The position numbers and the translations under genes are program-made. The notes under the pieces are model-generated. The model saw nothing but the letters and a program-made list of their open reading frames with translations. It was not told the DNA's origin and did no database searches. From NCBI GenBank assembly GCA_037074615.1, contig CM073524.1, forward strand, positions 18,367,406 through 18,431,405: a stretch of 64,000 bases of DNA, written 5' to 3'. Positions 59,368-64,000 of this stretch are shown piece by piece (positions within the stretch are counted from its first letter, which is position 1; every line of letters begins with the position of its first letter). This DNA comes from Leucaena leucocephala. Its lineage: Eukaryota > Streptophyta > Magnoliopsida > Fabales > Fabaceae.

Positions 59368-59460
59368 ATCGCAGTTAGATTCTGGAGGGTCGCAGTTAGA
59401 TCCTAACATGGCTCCAGGGTCGTAGTTAGATCCTAAGAGTTCCAGAGTCGCAGTTAGATT
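59368..59460 (+). repeat. TCGCAGTTAGAT repeats in the C interior (+)
   Basis: Units start at 59369, 59390, 59420 and 59448 (gaps 21, 30, 28). Further TCGCAGTTAGAG units are at 59063 and 59090. The spacing resembles the GTCGCGAC arrays, but the sequence differs. Confidence 0.7.
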
Positions 59461-59481
59461 CTGAAGAGGCTAACGGTTGAT

Positions 59482-62400
59482 TGTAACATCCCGACTTTTG
59501 GTCCAGGAGAACTGGGAAGTAGTCTGATATGGGCAGGCTGCTAAACCCGTAGTCCCAGGGTAGTAAGCTGATATGGGCGGATTACTTACCTATATTTTGT
59601 AGGAATCCGAGGGATGAGCTAAGTCCTTTAGGATTTAAAGATGAGTTAAGTCTTTAACCTACAGAATCGGGACAGTTCACCTAGGTTCAAAATGAGGAAT
59701 GTGAGGAATGTCCTAAGTCTTAAGCCTAGGAATTCTGCAGGTAGCTTGATATGGGCTGGCTCCTGTGTAAGATAACCTGATATGGGCGGGTTGTCAAGCC
59801 TTTCAAGTAACGATGACTCCCGAAGAGTTTAAGGGATGAGTTATTGAAAGAGAATTTCTAGAACTTAAGATAAGGGATGAGAAGTTGAGCAATGAGGCCA
59901 GAAAGAGAATGCAAGGGCAAAATTGTAATTATGAGAAAGATCGGGCTGGTAGCTGATGAGTACCATATTTTGCCAGAAAATTATGCTGATCATTTCACTG
60001 AACTGTGAAATGTGCATACGAGGTCTCTATGAGTATGAAAGAATTATGGAAAGTTTAAGGACAAAAAGGTGGGGTCCTTAAGTGTAATTTTAGCCAAATA
60101 AAAAGGGACTTAAATGAAAAGAAGAAAAGTTCCTTGGGGCTAAAGTGTAATTAAAGAAAGTCAGGCCGGAAGTGGTTTGGACTGTCCGACAGCATTTCAA
60201 TCCCAGATTTCACCGGTAGAGAGAGCAAGGGACGCTCGGTAATCTGGCTTAATACAGGAATTTTTGAAGACTCCAGATAGCCAGAAATGGACTGATCGTC
60301 CAAAAGTTATAAAAATTCCTACCGGATATCCTAGATTTCAGATCTAGGTGAGAAAATACAGGATGATACGTCCTTATGGGGCGGATGTCGGGAAACTGAC
60401 AGAATTCCGATAGGAGGCCTGTAGAAAAAGTTATTCGCAAATTAGAAAATCCAGACGGGAGTGTGAGGCCTCCGGGTATCCGATAGGGAAATTTATCGGT
60501 ATTTGAAAAGGGACTGAATGAGTTCGAATGACCTCGGTCAGATGACTGATATGACTCACAGGGATGCCTGAACACCGCAGGCCAGTGTATCGGACAGAAG
60601 GAGCCGGTGTCCGGATATGTGTATAAACGGTGAAAAATAGATTAAATATTCAATAAACATTAACGGGGGAGATTCCTCGTAATGCGTGCCATGAAGGTAA
60701 TGGACCCTGAAAGGCCCAATAATGGCGCCAACAAGGCCCAGTAAGACACTTGGACTGATAGGTGGGCCAGTGTCCGGCAGAACCCCGGAAAAGTGCGAAA
60801 TTACGAAAATGCCCCTGTGTTGTACTAAAGGGGTAGTAGATGAATGAGGGCATTTTGGTCATTCTGGACAGGCCCAGAAGCCAGGGCACATACAGATAAA
60901 GTTACTTAGAGTCAGTATATGCCCTGACATAGTACAGAAGGGTGTGAAATGACGATTTTACCCTTAGGGTTAAAATAGTACAAGAAAGGGCACCCAAGGG
61001 CATTTTGGTAATTTGCCAAGGGCTGTTTCTTGGGAATCGAGCCATCAGAGTACTTGGTCTTGATCAGGATCCAAGACAACATTCCCAGAGCCCAAAAACG
61101 TAGCCCATAAAGTATGTGGGAAAAAGTGGCATTAAAATACTATTTTAATGCTGTTTCAATAAAGTAAAATTACTCGGTCGGCACGATAACCGAGGAGGTG
61201 ATCAGATAAAGTCCGGGACTTATCTGGATAGCATTGGAAGGCGTGAAAGGTCCCTTCCAGGTGCCACATGACGCAATCTTAGAGGCAGAAGAAAAGTTGA
61301 GGACACGTATTACGGTGCAAGACTCTGGACCGGTACTGGATTGGACTGAACTGCTGAGTCAGCTGATGAGGTGTCCAGGAATTGTGACATGTGAAGAATG
61401 TGGCGATGTGGTGTCCCGGTGAGGTGTCCTGGATGATGTCATGCATGATGCAGTAAAAAGGAATAAAGAAAAATAGGAAAATCCAGGAAAAACCAGGACC
61501 ACATGTTCAGATGGCTTCAAAATTACAGAAATGCCATCCATTAAAGCTATAAATACCCCCCTTCCCCTCCCATTTTATGCATCCCACGTTTTTGGCAAGA
61601 AAAGAGAGAGAAAGAAGAGAGAGAAGGAGAAAGAAAGAAAGGAAGGAAGTTCTGGTGGAGTTGGAAGCAGTATAGAAGTTCTGGAGTTCTGCTTTTGAGG
61701 TAGTAACTAATCCTAGCTCTTATGTAATGTCTTTGTGATTTGTTGTGCTATTGTTTGGTTGGATTGTTGTCTTATATGTTATGCTTGAAGCTCTATTACA
61801 ATGCTATGATCATATGTTATTGAATATGGAAGCACGCAGCATACTTATCTATACACAATCACAAGCAAGCACCGTCACTCTGTATTACATATATTGTTAT
61901 GATTATTACTACTGAGATTCCCCCGAATCTCATTCCCATATATAACATTACAGGGGAGGTTCTGTCAAAATAAAATTTGGAAATCTTAAGAGACGCCGTT
62001 ATGCTGCTGAAATTCTGGCAAGGAAGCAGGAACAGGGAAAGGAACTGATACGTACTGTGTACGTAGTGCTGTCTAAGGAGGCTGGAAGTGAGTGGACCCA
62101 GCAGGTTCATCCAGTCTTTCCTGGGTACTACGTAGAATGGTAGTTCTCATGAGGGAATTACCGAATCGGTACAACATCGGTTACTTTCTAAAGAAGAATT
62201 GTAGCAGTTATGCTGCCGGATTTTAGGCAGGAAAAGATATAATAGAAATATGATAATTTGATGTATGCCTTGTTGTATGACATTTTATTATTTAATAATA
62301 AATGTTGTTTGGCATGTTCAATTTGTGAATGGGGAATTAAGGGAGAAATTCGCAGGTCCTGAGGTAGCAGTGTTCTGGCCTCAGTTTGACCTAGTAAACG

Positions 62401-62634
62401 AAGGAGTTTGGCTATGAAATTTGGCAGGCTAGTCTTACATATCTGGGGCATTACGTGGATAGGTAATAAGCCTCATTTGGATGTGTAGAACGAGATAAAT
62501 TAATTTTCAAATTAAAGGTTCAGAATAAGGAACTTAAGAGTGAAATTTTGAATTTCTGGGCTTAAGTTAAGATATAATCAAGCTAATATTGCTTCCGCAA
62601 GTGTACTATGAGGAGTCTAAGGGAGGATGTTTCA
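59482..62634 (+). repeat. Element A-2, 5' LTR
   Basis: 3153 bp, TGTAACATCCCG to GGATGTTTCA, very close to the A-1 LTRs. TATA box at 61549-61556. Inserted in the C interior after GGTTGAT; the left 5-bp flank is TTGAT. Confidence 0.94.
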
Positions 62635-63913
62635 TTTTGGTATCGGAGCAATAGGTTCTGGCATAAACCAGACAGGATTCTGGCTCAGAGTATAAGATTC
62701 TGGCACAGAACAGAAGGTTCTGGCTTAGTGATGCTCTGATTTAGAAAGGTTATCTCCCTAGAGTACATAGAGGTTTAGAAAAGCCCAGTGGAGGTAAAGC
62801 TCTTAAATGAGAAAGTAAGATAAGATAGACCCCGGAATTACGTCAAGATGGGGTAAGATATGAAAGAAATGGACACTGCTTATAAGTGCAGTAAGTTGTC
62901 CATAAGAAGGAGAGCAGATAGTATTGAAAAGGTGCAAAGTTTGATGAGATAGCTAGAATGAGATTTGCCTAGGAATAATCCTAGGACATGGCCTAAGGCT
63001 AGAGATGTGATTGTTAATAGCTAGAGAGTTAATATTCCCTAAGAAGAGGGATTCCATCACGGAGAAATAGTAGATCTAGGGTAGATTACCCTAGAGAGCA
63101 GAAATGATAAAGATGATGAATGAGAACCATGCGACTCAAGTTCGCTAGGATCGAGAGAAAGAGATAGAAGAGCATTGGCTAAGAGCACTCTGGGAGGTAG
63201 CTCAAGTTGTAAAGCCAATAGAAAGAGAAAGAGGCAATAGTTCAGGCAGGGGACTGATCAAGGTGAGGATCAGGTTAGAGAGCAGAGATGTCAAAGTGAT
63301 GGAAAGAGCTATGGCACATGGGAGTGTCGAGCAGGGCAAAGCAGTTGTGGTAAGAAAGGCCACTTTGCGAGAGGTTGCCCTAAGAATGCTGACATCCCTA
63401 GGAAAGATATTTGCTCTTACCACAGACAGAGGCTCCAAATCCCCTGAGGTTGACCCTAAGAATGGTTAAGAAGAACCATAGCTGTAAGGGTGACTGAGCT
63501 GTAAAGAACTGTATGCCTAGATGTAAATGATGTGATTAATGAAGAGTTCTTTTCTGATCTAGAGAATGTGGTCATTATAACAAGTCGTGAGAAATAATTA
63601 GTAAGATAATAAATCTGTCTTAACTCAGTGATGAGGGTGCTGTATGAGGGGTTAGAACATGGATAGCTGTAAGCAACTATAACAAGAGATGTTAGTTGTT
63701 AAGAATCCATGTGGAAGGTCTGGGACCAAGCTGTTGCTCCTCTAGACCATCACTAGAGTGAGGATAAGATAGAGAGGGATGATCTTACTGGTTATATATA
63801 TGACTATGTTATAAGAATCACATAGCTGTATAGATCAGTAAGAAGTTCTCTTCAGGAAAGATGAGGTATCCCTTAAAATTTCGAGGACGAAATTTTTAAA
63901 AGGGGAGGAGAAT
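62635..63913 (+). pseudogene. A-2 internal region with gag zinc-knuckle relic
   Basis: 1279 bp with the same layout as A-1. The PBS at 62638-62649 has one change (TGGTATCGGAGC). The minisatellite ends with ATGCTCTGAT at 62731-62740. Around 63337-63415 one frame reads SSCGKKGHFARGCPKNADI, a zinc knuckle missing its first Cys. The PPT and TTTCGAGGACGAA motif end the region. No pol is present. Confidence 0.8.
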
Positions 63914-64000
63914 TGTAACATCCCGACTTTTGGTCCAGGAGAACTGGGAAGTAGTCTGATATGGGCAGGCTGCTAAACCCGTAGTCCCAGGGTAGTAATC
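63914..64000 (+). repeat. A-2 3' LTR, first 87 bp
   Basis: TGTAACATCCCGACTTTTGG directly after the PPT; continues beyond the window. Confidence 0.92.

Larger units (their letters stand above)
56950..59481 (+). mobile_element. C element internal region (+)
   Basis: PBS TGGTATCAGAGC at 56953-56964, PBS-like minisatellite to 57054, a GTCGCGAC array, then non-coding sequence. The 57700-58130 part is shared with the A interiors (for example 9151-9205 and 63111-63165). No gag or pol domain is visible. It is cut at 59482 by A-2, so its 3' LTR is outside the window. Confidence 0.85.

Noticed and set aside
54361..64000. Athila env-like ORF
   Set aside because: The Athila element is cut at 55010 and any region 3' of its integrase would lie beyond the window; nothing env-like is visible.

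Overview
This window is plant intergenic DNA made almost entirely of nested LTR retrotransposons. I see no host gene, rRNA, tRNA or CRISPR array. The plant assignment rests on three things: a chromovirus of Tekay/Del type (Ty3/gypsy with a C-terminal chromodomain-like end, initiator-Met primer binding sites, and the TTCGAGGACGAA-type motif before the polypurine tract in its relatives); an Athila-type Ty3/gypsy element with a tRNA-Asp primer binding site; and Ty1/copia remnants. I cannot name the species.

I use working names for the LTR families. A, A2, B, B', C and D are related Tekay-like LTRs. They start TGTAACATCC or TGTCATATCC, carry a CTATAAATACCCC-type promoter and share a U5 block; most end in a GGATGTTTCA-type end. 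E is a non-autonomous Athila-like element.

Layout, left to right. 1-13102: element A-1 (+), two ~3.15 kb LTRs around a 1.3 kb internal region, with E (-, 2260-8082) inside its 5' LTR. 13103-15327: an Athila-type gag scrap, then a decayed Ty1/copia 5' end. 15328-29712: a minus-strand Tekay element D (3' LTR, PPT, integrase, RNase H, RT, protease, gag) cut by three solo LTRs. 29713-33338: an inverted junction of two truncated LTRs. 33339-38990: the left part of a minus-strand C element, with a B solo LTR inside. 38991-55010: the 5' LTR, leader, gag and pol of a plus-strand Athila element, cut by a B' solo LTR (itself holding an A2 solo LTR) and a B solo LTR. 55011-59481: C element (+) inserted in the Athila integrase. 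59482-64000: element A-2 (+) inserted in that C element. Eight insertions have both 5-bp target-site duplications visible, so the nesting order is well supported.

All coding regions are pseudogenes with stops and frameshifts. The A and E elements carry no intact genes and would depend on proteins from relatives. D is the only visible Tekay-type pol in the window, and Athila is the only visible source of Athila pol.

The strongest unexplained signal is an array of the palindrome GTCGCGAC. Successive boxes are ~22 and ~29 bp apart (51 bp per pair), with a CACAGAGAG-like core in the longer gap. The same rhythm occurs in an Athila element, the Athila-like E element, a Tekay-like C element and a copia solo LTR. 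It sits in U3 and/or in the transcribed leader. In C it occupies the place of about 1 kb of ordinary U3. This looks like a shared regulatory or RNA-structural cassette that has moved between retrotransposon lineages. Other notable signals are a PBS-complementary element conserved downstream of the PBS, a covarying U5 hairpin, and a four-copy CTGATATGGGC motif at the start of U3.
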